NCBI RefSeq assembly: GCF_002939185.1
Contig: NZ_POVL01000002.1
Location: 1-64,000, forward strand
Source: Enterobacter sichuanensis
Lineage (GTDB): Bacteria > Pseudomonadota > Gammaproteobacteria > Enterobacterales > Enterobacteriaceae
Length of the DNA: 64,000 nt
Direction: 5' to 3'
Position numbers and translations under genes: made by a program. Shown here one piece after another: positions 7,389 to 15,547 of this stretch. How positions within the stretch are numbered: the first letter of the stretch is position 1; every line of letters starts with the position of its first letter. The notes beneath the pieces are model-generated. The model saw only the letters and a list, made by a program, of their open reading frames with translations, searched no databases and was not told where the DNA came from.

Positions 7389-8051
7389 TCACTGCATCAA
7401 GGGAACACATTCCCCGTAATGATTGACCAGATAGTCACGCAGCAGGTTCGGGTAACTCTTTTTCTCTACCATTTTGCGAATCAGCGCAATCAGTTCAAAA
7501 TCCGTTCGCAGATTAAATTTCTGCATCATCATATATTTATGCGTAAAGACAGTTTTATCATTCATCTCCAGCGCCCGGGCCACCTGCACTACCGATAGCC
7601 CCCGGTAAAAATTCACCATAATGCGAATTTGCTGAGGTGATAATATTTTATACTGGCACTCACAGCAGCTTATTTTTTTCCAGATATAACCGGGCGCCTG
7701 CGTGCGATACCAGGCGAGAAAAAGCATCTCGCTCAGGCTATCGAGCGAGACATTACGCGGAATAAAAAGAATATCCTGGAAACAGGCGTTAAATGCCGAA
7801 ACGCCCAGCGCATCCTCCACCAGTCCTAACACGATCCCTTTCTGGCGGGCCTGTAATTCTGGAATACAGGTGAGCGTCTCCCCTTTACAGAGGGAGAGCA
7901 CGATAATATCGGCAGTGCTGACGTTTTCATGGCTAAATTGCGTCGCGAAGTGGATCGGCTGTTTAAAATTACGCAAAAAGAAATCTATAAAAAAACGCTG
8001 TAGTCCGCTGCGAAAAAATTGATCGGCTTCCTGAATAAGAATATTCAACAT
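7389..8051 (-). CDS. LuxR-type regulator with a degenerate receiver, at the end of the fimbrial operon
   Basis: A 220-residue protein. Residues about 1-120 resemble a response-regulator receiver (start MLNILIQEADQFFRSGLQ), but the phospho-acceptor position is Ser53 in ADIIVLSL instead of Asp, so classical phosphorylation is unlikely. Residues about 140-205 form a LuxR/NarL helix-turn-helix (LSPQQIRIMVNFYRGLS...). It lies 48 bases downstream of the last fimbrial gene on the same strand, like FimZ/FimW-type regulators of type 1 fimbriae. The ATG at 8051 fits the receiver start; a GTG at 8063 is the alternative. Probable role: transcriptional control of the fimbriae (inferred from position). Confidence 0.75.
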   Translation of the reverse strand: MLNILIQEADQFFRSGLQRFFIDFFLRNFKQPIHFATQFSHENVSTADIIVLSLCKGETLTCIPELQARQKGIVLGLVEDALGVSAFNACFQDILFIPRNVSLDSLSEMLFLAWYRTQAPGYIWKKISCCECQYKILSPQQIRIMVNFYRGLSVVQVARALEMNDKTVFTHKYMMMQKFNLRTDFELIALIRKMVEKKSYPNLLRDYLVNHYGECVPLMQ

Positions 8052-8099
8052 AGCAAGTACCACTGTCCTTAATGAGTGAGGAACGTCAACGCTGACATC

Positions 8100-8612
8100 T
8101 CAGTTATATTGCATCGTCATCACAACGACTGCACTGATACTCCCCGGCGTCGCGCCGCCGCTAACCGATTTGACCGACGCCTGCATAGCCATCGTGGCGG
8201 TTCTGTCTGCCGCAATAGTTTGCGTTATGCTGGAACCTGTTCCCTTTAGCGTCCCTGTTCCGGCCTCACGCATGGCGACCGCCACGTTTGTCGCCGAGCC
8301 GCTGTTCAGATAGTAGTCCGCCCCGGCGAGCGGATCGGGGCTTCCGGTGAACGAGACCGTGACGCTACGGGTTCCCGCCGGACACTGGGTAAACAGCAGG
8401 TTAAAAGGCACGGGATCGGATGATGACCCCGGCGTCGCCATATTGGTGGCCTGTATATTCCCAAGATTAATATCCATACTGGTGCTCCCGCCGTTAAAGA
8501 TACAGGGCGAGGCAACGATATTTCCCGTGACGCCAAGATTCACGCTGTCAGCCGCGAACGCGTGCCCGCAGAATAAAAGAAGGATAAGCCCACGCTGATA
8601 ATGTAATTTCAT
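8100..8612 (-). CDS. minor fimbrial subunit, FimF/FimG-like
   Basis: A 170-residue pilin-domain protein with a signal peptide (about 21 residues, cut after HAFA). A cysteine pair sits in SPCIFNG and TQCPAG, and the C-terminal beta strand ends VVVMTMQYN with the penultimate Tyr typical of chaperone-usher pilins. It is likely an adaptor between tip adhesin and rod. The start at 8612 follows AGGTGGAG; a GTG one codon upstream overlaps that site and is less likely. It is the fifth gene of the operon, eight bases after the adhesin gene. Confidence 0.83.
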   Translation of the reverse strand: MKLHYQRGLILLLFCGHAFAADSVNLGVTGNIVASPCIFNGGSTSMDINLGNIQATNMATPGSSSDPVPFNLLFTQCPAGTRSVTVSFTGSPDPLAGADYYLNSGSATNVAVAMREAGTGTLKGTGSSITQTIAADRTATMAMQASVKSVSGGATPGSISAVVVMTMQYN

Positions 8613-8623
8613 CACTCCACCTG

Positions 8624-9571
8624 TTACTGGTACGTCAGATTAAGCGTGGCGGAGGCATTCGCGGAGCCGGACTCGACGGAGGTTAAGGTCTGGTAATAAC
8701 GCGCCGTTAACGGGAGCGTCTCTTGTCCCCCCGCAGACTGTTTTAATAACAGACGGCTATTTAATGCCAGCGGCGTACCGTTATATAAAAGCTGCACGCC
8801 GACACCTTTTGCCGTACCGGCACTCCCCTGCCCCGTTAAGGCCATCACGCTGGTATTTGCACTGTCTGGATTCTGTATTCCGCTGAGCGAGACCGTAATA
8901 TTGGTGCCAGCGCTGCAGGTTAATCCCAGATTTTGTGTATTCTGCGCCACGCCCGGCGTGGTCCCCACTACGGTGCCAAAGGCGGATGCCGGAATATCAC
9001 CAAGCGGGAACGTCAGCTGTGGCGTATTGATCGTGCATGCCAGGGCGTTGATGGTTCCGCCGGTAAGTTGCTCGGTCAGCCCGTCACGATAAACCCCGTC
9101 GCTGCCCTGGAGCGTGACCACGCCGATGACCCCCGGCGTTAAGGCACCGGATGACACCGGGCCGGTCACCACCAGCTCGACCCGGCCGCCATACCAGTCC
9201 ACATAAGAGGTCTGCGCACTGTAAGAGAATGTATTGCTTGGGTTCTCGAAATAGGCATTTGAAGAAAACCGAATGCCTATGCCGCTGACGTTGGTGTTAT
9301 ACACATGATTGCCGTAGCTGCTCAGCGTGGCATTGTTATAGCGCATGCTAAAACCCAGCATTAACGGGTTGGTACACCCTGTCAGATAGCTGCCTGTCAT
9401 GCTTCCCGTGCCGGAAAAAATCACCGTGCCGACAGGCGTATCACGTTGAACATTAATGGTTCCCACCGACAGCGTCGACAGCTGCGGCGTAATAGTGGTG
9501 CAGGTCCCTGCCCTGGCCACTTGCCAGCCGCACAGACAACACAGCAGTAACATAGCGTTGATAAACTTCAT
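8624..9571 (-). CDS. two-domain fimbrial tip adhesin (FimH-like architecture)
   Basis: A 315-residue secreted protein. A signal peptide is cut after QVARA near residue 21. An N-terminal receptor-binding domain follows (about 22-170). The C-terminal pilin domain (about 175-315) starts ACTINTPQLTFPLGDIPA and ends in the donor-strand-type ATLNLTYQ. This two-domain layout defines tip adhesins of type 1-like fimbriae. The lectin domain does not look like FimH, so the receptor is unknown. The gene begins one base after the usher stop codon, implying coupled translation. Confidence 0.8.
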   Translation of the reverse strand: MKFINAMLLLCCLCGWQVARAGTCTTITPQLSTLSVGTINVQRDTPVGTVIFSGTGSMTGSYLTGCTNPLMLGFSMRYNNATLSSYGNHVYNTNVSGIGIRFSSNAYFENPSNTFSYSAQTSYVDWYGGRVELVVTGPVSSGALTPGVIGVVTLQGSDGVYRDGLTEQLTGGTINALACTINTPQLTFPLGDIPASAFGTVVGTTPGVAQNTQNLGLTCSAGTNITVSLSGIQNPDSANTSVMALTGQGSAGTAKGVGVQLLYNGTPLALNSRLLLKQSAGGQETLPLTARYYQTLTSVESGSANASATLNLTYQ

Positions 9572-9572
9572 A

Positions 9573-12113
9573 TTAATGCTCCTGGCGACACGTGACGCTT
9601 ATGTCAGCGATGCCACCATACTGAGATCCTTTCGGCAGATTAAAATCCGCCCGACACTGCTGGTGGGATTGCGTCCCCCATGTCGCCAGAACGGTGCCCT
9701 GTTCACGCAGGCCGGTTAAATAGACCTGACCGCGATCGCCGACGATAAAACTGGCGCTGGCATCACCCTCCAGCGTGACCACCGCGCCAAACGGCACAAA
9801 ACGGTTATTGTCCATTAAGGTCATCAGCACCCGGCGCCCCACTTTAGAGAGGTAATCGGCTTTCACGACCGCACCGCGTGTCGGCGTGACCGTGCGCGTA
9901 TTGATCTCAAGCTCCAAATCATCAGGCATATTTTCAGGATCGAGGGCGAGATCGTTTTTTCGGTACACGGAGAGGTTATTCACCACCGTGTAGCCCCGGA
10001 AATCCGTCCGCACGCCAGCCTGATTGCGTATATTGACGCCGTGCGCGCCAGGGGCTTTGATTAACGCGTTGGTTTCCCCCAGCGGCTGCGACAGCGTAAT
10101 GCCGTCAGCATGCGCAAGGATGCCGCCCTGTAAGCCATAATTCAGGCGCTCGCTACTGGTGTCGTAGCCATAGCCCGCCGAGACCTCGCCGTATGTGCCT
10201 TTATAGTCGCCGTTCATATTGCCGGTATAACCCACGCCATCGGTGCCGTAACCCTGCTGGATATTCCAGTTCAGGGCGCTGTTTTCGAGAGCAACCCCGT
10301 TCATGCCGAGATTGTGTGTTGTGCCATTATTTTGACTGGCGTTCAGGCCATAGTTGGCCCACGTCTGCGGCAGAAATTTGTCCAGCGGCACGCTGACGGT
10401 AAACGCCAGAAGCTGGTCGCGATCGTAAGATTTCGTACCCCCGCTACCGGATGACGCCGGGCTGCCGTTTTTACTGAATGTCCAGGTCACGCCATAGCTG
10501 ATGTTGTGCCAGTAATTGTTGTAACCGACGCTCCATGACGCCATTGATTTATCGGCGTTCCAGTAGTCCTCCCGTGCGGCGCTCAGCGTCAGCGCGCCCA
10601 GGTTTCCACCCAGCGTCTGGCTCATCGTCAGCTCCACGCGATTGCGCCGTCTCTCCTGAAGTGCGCCGCTGTCCCCGAAGGAATCCAGCACTTCCTGCAT
10701 CCCGTAATAGCCACGGGTTGAATAGCGGTATCCTGCAATGGAAAAATTTGTGCCGGTATTGAGGAGGTTCTTGCTGTAACGCGCGCGCAAGGACTGCCCC
10801 TGCGTTTTTGCGGTATCGGCCGGTGATGACCAGGCCTGGGTGATATCCGCGGAAAGCGCACCGAAATCGCCCATGTTTTTACCTACCCCAAGCGCCAGGG
10901 ACTGGTACTTGCCGGAACCCTGCACGCCGCCATAGAGCGTAATGCCATCCGGCAGGCCATAAATCGCGGTGATCTGGCCAAACGGGGTTTTCTCCACGCT
11001 GCTGTTATAGGCGCGATACTGTCCCGCGGAGAGGGCATATTTCAGCCGTCCCTCGCGCTGCAATACCGGTACCGAGGCATACGGCAGCGTGAAATGCTGC
11101 TCGCTGCCATCCGCCTCTTTGATGGTCACGTCTAAGTCGCCCGCGCCGCCGGTGGGGTACATATCGCTAATCTCAAACGCGCCCGGCGCCACATAGCTTT
11201 GGTAGATCTGATAGCCATTCTGGCGGATCACCACCTGGGCATTGGTGCGTGCGATCCCGCGTACCACAGGCGCATAGCCCTTCAGGGAATCCGGCAGCAT
11301 GTCATCGTCCGACGCCAGCTGGACGCCGCGAAACGGCATACTGTCAAACACATCCGCCGGGGCGGAACTGTCCCCGACGGTAAGCTGCGCTTTCAGCGGG
11401 ATCACGGCGCGTTGCAGGTAGCTGTAGACCGTGTCCCATTGATCCTTGCCGGAAGGATCCCGCGACCAGGTGGTGTAGTTGCGTAAACGCCACGGCCCGA
11501 TATTGATCCCCGGACGCAGGTTCGCATACTGGCTGTTGCTGCTTGCCCCCGCGCCCGTTTTCGCCCGGCTGGTCGCCCCGCTCAGGCTGTAATTGAGCAT
11601 GGCTGCGGTTATCCCCTCATCCCACATCTGCGGCGGTACATAGCCTCTCGCCGGCAGGTCGATGGCTGCCTGAGGGATGCTGAGCACAAGGCGCTGGGCG
11701 CTAAACTGGAAATCCGCACTGGCCTGCGGTATCGCCTGAAGATTGACACATTCGCCCGGTTCCGCACTGAGTGCGGGAAATAATGCGGTTTTAACCCCCC
11801 AGCGCTTTAATTGCTCAATACTCAGGCACGGCTGCAATGACTCATCGCCATTCTCGTTTTTGCCTGCGGTAAAGCGAATATCCCCCGTCTCCACTAACGC
11901 GTCGTCAACAATAATATCGACATGGTAGTTCCCCGGCGCCTGAGAGCCTGATTCAAAAGCCGACAGATCGGCTTTATCCATGCCGGGATTATCCAGCTCT
12001 ATCAGATCCGTGTTAAAAGCCACACTGGCGCAGAGCGTCGGAGAGGATCCGGCAAACGCCAGGGCGATAAACGTCGCCAGGCGTGCAGGCCGCATCCTGT
12101 TTATTACTGTCAT
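9573..12113 (-). CDS. fimbrial outer-membrane usher
   Basis: An 846-residue PapC/FimD-family usher that exports and polymerises pilin subunits handed over by the chaperone. It has a signal peptide of about 29 residues (cut after TLCAS or near it), the N-terminal chaperone-binding domain (about 30-170), a 24-strand barrel with plug domain, and C-terminal periplasmic domains ending in a Cys-containing tail (SVTCRQEH). Length is normal for the family. AGGT lies eight bases before the ATG. It is the third gene of the operon, 44 bases after the chaperone. Confidence 0.92.
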   Translation of the reverse strand: MTVINRMRPARLATFIALAFAGSSPTLCASVAFNTDLIELDNPGMDKADLSAFESGSQAPGNYHVDIIVDDALVETGDIRFTAGKNENGDESLQPCLSIEQLKRWGVKTALFPALSAEPGECVNLQAIPQASADFQFSAQRLVLSIPQAAIDLPARGYVPPQMWDEGITAAMLNYSLSGATSRAKTGAGASSNSQYANLRPGINIGPWRLRNYTTWSRDPSGKDQWDTVYSYLQRAVIPLKAQLTVGDSSAPADVFDSMPFRGVQLASDDDMLPDSLKGYAPVVRGIARTNAQVVIRQNGYQIYQSYVAPGAFEISDMYPTGGAGDLDVTIKEADGSEQHFTLPYASVPVLQREGRLKYALSAGQYRAYNSSVEKTPFGQITAIYGLPDGITLYGGVQGSGKYQSLALGVGKNMGDFGALSADITQAWSSPADTAKTQGQSLRARYSKNLLNTGTNFSIAGYRYSTRGYYGMQEVLDSFGDSGALQERRRNRVELTMSQTLGGNLGALTLSAAREDYWNADKSMASWSVGYNNYWHNISYGVTWTFSKNGSPASSGSGGTKSYDRDQLLAFTVSVPLDKFLPQTWANYGLNASQNNGTTHNLGMNGVALENSALNWNIQQGYGTDGVGYTGNMNGDYKGTYGEVSAGYGYDTSSERLNYGLQGGILAHADGITLSQPLGETNALIKAPGAHGVNIRNQAGVRTDFRGYTVVNNLSVYRKNDLALDPENMPDDLELEINTRTVTPTRGAVVKADYLSKVGRRVLMTLMDNNRFVPFGAVVTLEGDASASFIVGDRGQVYLTGLREQGTVLATWGTQSHQQCRADFNLPKGSQYGGIADISVTCRQEH

Positions 12114-12157
12114 GACGAATTACCTGATAAATACGGGCGTTGCCGTTTGCTAACACA

Positions 12158-12835
12158 TTACAAACTGGCCTGGTGTAAAACGCCGGGACTGCCATAGTCA
12201 TTAATGATTTTAAACGTGAGTGAATTTCCCCTTACTTCATTCGGTAATGCAAACCGGGCTGAAGCGCCGGGTAAAACGTACGTCACGTCATCCAGTTTTT
12301 TCCCCGCCAGCGTAATTTCATTAAAATTAATGACGTATTGCGTGGGGTTTTTGACCTCAAGGTTATTTCCTGTTCGTTGCCAGGTTAATTTATTGGCCTG
12401 TTCCTCTGGTGTTGACGCCCGCAGACCTTCAGGCCGGTAAATCAGTTTGATGCGGGTTTTCACTGCAATTTGCAGGGAGTTCGTCTGTTTTGATGCCGAC
12501 GGAATCGCTTTAATATTCAGCCAGAACAGACTTTCCCGTTCCTGTGGCAATGCACCCGTCATTACAATTCGCTCAATGTTTTTTTGTCCGCCATCCAGGC
12601 GATATAATGGCGGTGTAATAATAAAAGGCGCTTTACCTGAATTCCCTTCCTGCATATCTATCCATGACTGAATTAAATAGGGCGTACTGTCAGGGTTATT
12701 TATGCTTATTGACGCTTCTTTTTTAGCCCCATCAAAGATGAGGCGGGTGCCGCCAATAATAACGCCAGCGTTGGCTGTGGTCAGCGTGAGCGCAGACAGC
12801 GCCAGGGCCAGTCCTGTCGTGGTGATAAAACGCAT
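12158..12835 (-). CDS. periplasmic fimbrial chaperone (PapD/FimC family)
   Basis: A 225-residue protein with a 23-residue signal peptide. The mature form shows the invariant subunit-binding Arg8 (in GGTRLIF) and the Lys of RIKLIYRP, the pair that anchors pilin C-termini during donor-strand complementation. It has two Ig-like domains. The start at 12835 is preferred over 12847 because AGG lies seven bases upstream. It sits between the major subunit and usher genes; a hairpin at 12855-12875 separates it from the major subunit. Confidence 0.92.
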   Translation of the reverse strand: MRFITTTGLALALSALTLTTANAGVIIGGTRLIFDGAKKEASISINNPDSTPYLIQSWIDMQEGNSGKAPFIITPPLYRLDGGQKNIERIVMTGALPQERESLFWLNIKAIPSASKQTNSLQIAVKTRIKLIYRPEGLRASTPEEQANKLTWQRTGNNLEVKNPTQYVINFNEITLAGKKLDDVTYVLPGASARFALPNEVRGNSLTFKIINDYGSPGVLHQASL

Positions 12836-12854
12836 GATAAACCTCATACAACAA

Positions 12855-12875
12855 AGGGGCCGGGTTGGCCCCTTA
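12855..12875 (-). terminator. intercistronic hairpin after the major pilin gene
   Basis: Perfect stem AAGGGGCC / GGCCCCTT with a five-base loop, 17 bases after the major-subunit stop codon. Only TTTG follows on the minus strand, so it probably attenuates read-through and protects the pilin mRNA, giving more major subunit than chaperone and usher. Confidence 0.6.
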
Positions 12876-12891
12876 ATGATTCTGCAAAATA

Positions 12892-13422
12892 TCAGTTATA
12901 GATCACTGAGAAGTTAGCGACAGAGTTTGCCGGGCCGGCGGTGACTGCCGCTGCGGTGGAAATATACTGGGCATAGAAGCTCAGGGTATTATCCGCCGTG
13001 CTGCTCAGCACATAGCTGTAGCTGTTGCTGCCATGAAGCGGGAGATCCGCCTTATCTGCCGTCATCAGGTTAATGGCTACCCCGGTCGCCGCACCCGCCG
13101 CAGACGAATCAATCGCCAGCAGGCTGGCATTGGTGGCATCCGGCGTACCATCAAAACGCACTTTGGCGCTGGTCACCGTCACCGGACAGTTTTTCAACAC
13201 AATATTAAACTGCGTTGCTGCCGTTCTGGCGCCGGTGGTTGGGAACTCCGTTTTATAATAATCCCCTAATACCACGACCTGATTCTGAGACGCGACATCC
13301 ACATCGCAGGCGGAATCCAGAATATTACCGTTAAAGTTAACGGTACCGGCTGCGGCAAAAGCGTGCGTCGTTGCCAGAGTGGAGCCGATTGCCAGCATTG
13401 CTATCATCATTTTATTTTTCAT
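12892..13422 (-). CDS. major fimbrial subunit (FimA-like pilin)
   Basis: A 176-residue pilin. A signal peptide is cut after AFA (about residue 23). The mature N-terminal donor strand GTVNFNGNIL is followed by a disulphide pair Cys39/Cys79 and the C-terminal VANFSVIYN with penultimate Tyr. The start at 13422 (MKNKMMIAML) follows AGGATTT; an upstream in-frame ATG at 13440 lacks a ribosome binding site. As first gene of a minus-strand five-gene operon it should be the rod subunit. A probable promoter lies about 170-195 bases upstream, beside the first GGTCTA palindrome. Confidence 0.9.
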   Translation of the reverse strand: MKNKMMIAMLAIGSTLATTHAFAAAGTVNFNGNILDSACDVDVASQNQVVVLGDYYKTEFPTTGARTAATQFNIVLKNCPVTVTSAKVRFDGTPDATNASLLAIDSSAAGAATGVAINLMTADKADLPLHGSNSYSYVLSSTADNTLSFYAQYISTAAAVTAGPANSVANFSVIYN

Positions 13423-13589
13423 AAGTAAATCCTGTATCACTTTATTTATTACAGAAATCCAGACAAAGCGGTTTAAAGCTGTTCACCGCCACCTCACCTT
13501 GTCATTTATATATTGTCAGGTGCCCATTAAATAACGTCGCTTCATAGCTCAGCTTAAACATTCCGGGTTATGCCTGCCGACGAGTAAAA

Positions 13590-13616
13590 TTTATACAACT
13601 CTTTTTCGACGCACAA
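13590..13616 (-). promoter_or_regulatory. candidate promoter of the fimbrial operon
   Basis: On the minus strand TTGTGC (13616-13611) and TATAAA (13595-13590), 15 bases apart, would start transcription near 13583. The short spacer suggests a weak promoter that needs an activator. The palindrome at 13626-13641 would be centred near -50. Confidence 0.4.
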
Positions 13617-13625
13617 TCTATTTGA

Positions 13626-13641
13626 GGTCTAGCTGTAGACT
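13626..13641. promoter_or_regulatory. palindromic box 1 (GGTCTA-N4-TAGACY)
   Basis: GGTCTAGCTGTAGACT, with the palindrome extending outward to TGA/TCA. First of three related boxes in the fimbrial/regulator intergenic region, just upstream of the candidate fimbrial promoter. Likely binder: one of the adjacent IprA-like proteins (inference). Confidence 0.6.
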
Positions 13642-13693
13642 CAGGTTTAACAAAATTAAAACAATTCTCTTTAGAATTATCTCAATGCCATTA

Positions 13694-13719
13694 TTACGGG
13701 TCTACTTTTAGACCCGTAA
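13694..13719. promoter_or_regulatory. palindromic box 2, perfect 11-bp arms
   Basis: Core GGGTCTA and TAGACCC around CTTT, with arms continuing to TTAC and GTAA (13694-13704 and 13709-13719) without mismatch. Its centre lies 73 bases from box 1 and 65 from box 3. Confidence 0.65.
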
Positions 13720-13763
13720 AAGACAACCTTAAAATTCATATAATTAGTACTACAACATCTTGC

Positions 13764-13779
13764 GGTCTATTTTTAGACC
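13764..13779. promoter_or_regulatory. palindromic box 3 (GGTCTA-TTTT-TAGACC)
   Basis: Perfect six-base arms, centred about 54 bases before the expected start of the regulator transcript. Confidence 0.65.
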
Positions 13780-13790
13780 TGCCGTAAACA

Positions 13791-13819
13791 TTCCACGACT
13801 CGCTGTTTTTTAAGATAAT
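13791..13819 (+). promoter_or_regulatory. candidate sigma-70 promoter of the first IprA-like gene
   Basis: TTCCAC (13791-13796) and GATAAT (13814-13819) with a 17-base spacer; the start point would be near 13826. Confidence 0.5.
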
Positions 13820-13866
13820 TCTTTATGCCGATCAAAAAATGATCGCATCCGTAAGTGAGGTCTCTG

Positions 13867-14526
13867 ATGAACACCCGAATGGCTCCCGAAGTCGATATTG
13901 AAAAAAACCCGGTGCTGACTGCAAAACCCTATAAGCACATCGAGAAATTAATTAATACTCTTCTTCCCCTGACAGAAAGACGCATTCTGTCCAGAGGGGA
14001 AGTGGTTCACTATTACCATCACGACGATCGTCAGTGTTTTTTACTTCTGCAGGGCAGCGTGGCGTTGCACCGTCGGGGAGATGGCATTGTATTAAATTCT
14101 GAATCCTCGCCGTTTATTCTCGGCGTCAGCAGCCAGTTCTCGTCAGAACATCTGTACGTCCGGGCGCTGGAAACCTCTGAACTCGCGGCCGTTTCGCTGG
14201 AACGTTTTAACAGCACGATTGCGCAACACAATTTGTGGGAACCCTTTTCGCATCTGCTGATCTATACCGCCTCCCGGGTCTACGAACACTGCTCGCGGAT
14301 CTCACAGATGTCGGCCTATGACATCATCCGGTTTCAACTGGTGGAGTTGATGCAGGAGCCGGAAGCAATACGGATGAACACCACGGCGGCTGCGTATATA
14401 CAGAGTCGAACCTGGCTGTCGCGCAGCGGAATTATGCGGATCCTGGCCGAACTTCGCACCGGGCAGTACATTACAATGGAGCGCGGCGTGCTGCTTGATA
14501 TACACCATTTACCGAGGAAATACTGA
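13867..14526 (+). CDS. IprA/YaiV-type winged-helix regulator, upstream of fimbriae
   Basis: A 219-residue protein of the IprA (YaiV) group: a CRP-like beta-roll (about 30-130) without recognisable cyclic-nucleotide residues, then a C-terminal winged helix with the family signature R.WLSRSGIMRILAELR.GQYI.ME and the end LPRKY. E. coli IprA affects peroxide and osmotic responses. Here the divergent position next to a pilin operon suggests control of fimbriae. The ATG at 13867 follows GAGG; a GTG at 13855 is less likely. Sixty-six bases separate it from a second gene of the same family. Confidence 0.82.
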   Translation: MNTRMAPEVDIEKNPVLTAKPYKHIEKLINTLLPLTERRILSRGEVVHYYHHDDRQCFLLLQGSVALHRRGDGIVLNSESSPFILGVSSQFSSEHLYVRALETSELAAVSLERFNSTIAQHNLWEPFSHLLIYTASRVYEHCSRISQMSAYDIIRFQLVELMQEPEAIRMNTTAAAYIQSRTWLSRSGIMRILAELRTGQYITMERGVLLDIHHLPRKY

Positions 14527-14592
14527 CCCAGGTGGTGCTGGCGAAAACGAGTAACGCTATAATCAGAAAGATGATTCTTTCAGGTTCAGGTT

Positions 14593-15222
14593 ATGTCCAC
14601 CACAGAAAAGCCACGACGTGGCTCCCCTTATGCACAAGAGCTGATTACGCACTTACAACCTTACTCTGCGATTCGTAACACCGGTCGCGGGGAGCAACTG
14701 GATCTGGTGGTCAACGGTCAGGGGATGAGTTATTTGATCCTGGAAGGCACCGTGGCCATTTACCGACGCAACGACAATCTGATGCTGTCGACGGCGAAAA
14801 GCCCGGCGTTTTTTGGTGTGGCCAACCTGAATGACATTTTTTTTGACGACTACCTGAAAACGGTGACCCCCTGCAAAATTGGCCTGTTGCCTACCCGGGA
14901 GCTCAACGTCCTCATTCAGGAGAAGGCGCTATGGGGGCTGTTGTCAAACCATCTGATGTTTATGTACAACCGGCTCTACAACACCGTCATGCCGAAGGGC
15001 GCCCCAACGGCCTATGAGATGATCCGCCAGCAGCTGATGTTATTGATGAATGAAGATGAGTCTTATCGCCAGGGGATTACCGCTGAGCGCTACATTCGCG
15101 ACAAGACCCAGCTTTCCCGCAGCGGCGTGATGCGGATCCTCGCGGATTTAAAAACCGGGGGGTTTATCGAAATGGAAGAGGGCCGGCTCATTAAAATCAA
15201 TAAACTGCCCGCTAAATATTGA
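14593..15222 (+). CDS. second IprA/YaiV-type winged-helix regulator
   Basis: A 209-residue paralogue of the preceding gene: the C-terminus carries TQLSRSGVMRILADLKTGGFIEME and ends LPAKY. The N-terminal beta-roll is divergent. It is transcribed in the same direction and ends at a strong bidirectional terminator. The two proteins could form hetero- or homodimers that read the GGTCTA palindromes; that is inference. CAGG eight bases before the ATG is the likely ribosome binding site. Confidence 0.82.
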   Translation: MSTTEKPRRGSPYAQELITHLQPYSAIRNTGRGEQLDLVVNGQGMSYLILEGTVAIYRRNDNLMLSTAKSPAFFGVANLNDIFFDDYLKTVTPCKIGLLPTRELNVLIQEKALWGLLSNHLMFMYNRLYNTVMPKGAPTAYEMIRQQLMLLMNEDESYRQGITAERYIRDKTQLSRSGVMRILADLKTGGFIEMEEGRLIKINKLPAKY

Positions 15223-15233
15223 ATTCCGGAGAC

Positions 15234-15260
15234 AAAAAAGGCCGCGGTTGCGGCCTTTTT
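15234..15260. terminator. bidirectional terminator between the second IprA-like gene and ydiH
   Basis: Stem GGCCGC / GCGGCC with a GGTT loop, flanked by A6 on one side and T5 on the other, so it serves both convergent genes. Confidence 0.9.
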
Positions 15261-15266
15261 ACGCTC

Positions 15267-15461
15267 TCAATGGACGTGAACGCCCAACCGCCAGGCAAAA
15301 TAGATCTCTTCTTTCAGCTCATTCGAAGAGAGCGCCAGCAAATCTGTAAATTCCAGCTCAAGCTGTTTCAGCTTTTTCAGGTACTGCGCCGGAGACAGGT
15401 TGCTCTTATCGCGACGTAAATATTCAATTGCCAGCTGTGTTGGGGTTATTTCAGTATCCAT
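15267..15461 (-). CDS. ydiH: small conserved protein YdiH
   Basis: A 64-residue protein almost identical over its length to E. coli YdiH (shared SNLSPAQYLK and ELKEEIYFAWRLGVH). Function unknown; rich in Leu and charged residues, probably helical and cytoplasmic. The start at 15461 follows GAGGACATC and matches the E. coli protein. Its position before menI is the same as in E. coli and marks the return to the conserved backbone after the fimbrial block. Confidence 0.9.
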   Translation of the reverse strand: MDTEITPTQLAIEYLRRDKSNLSPAQYLKKLKQLELEFTDLLALSSNELKEEIYFAWRLGVHVH

Positions 15462-15547
15462 GATGTCCTCGCTTATGTACAAAACCTGACCAGTATACCA
15501 CAACCTGCTGGCTAGTTTTTGACCGATTGCAAAAACATCAGGAAAAT

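Noticed and set aside
13694-13719. Box 2 read as a rho-independent terminator
   Set aside because: No T-run follows on either strand, and two related palindromes lie nearby, so an operator is the better reading.
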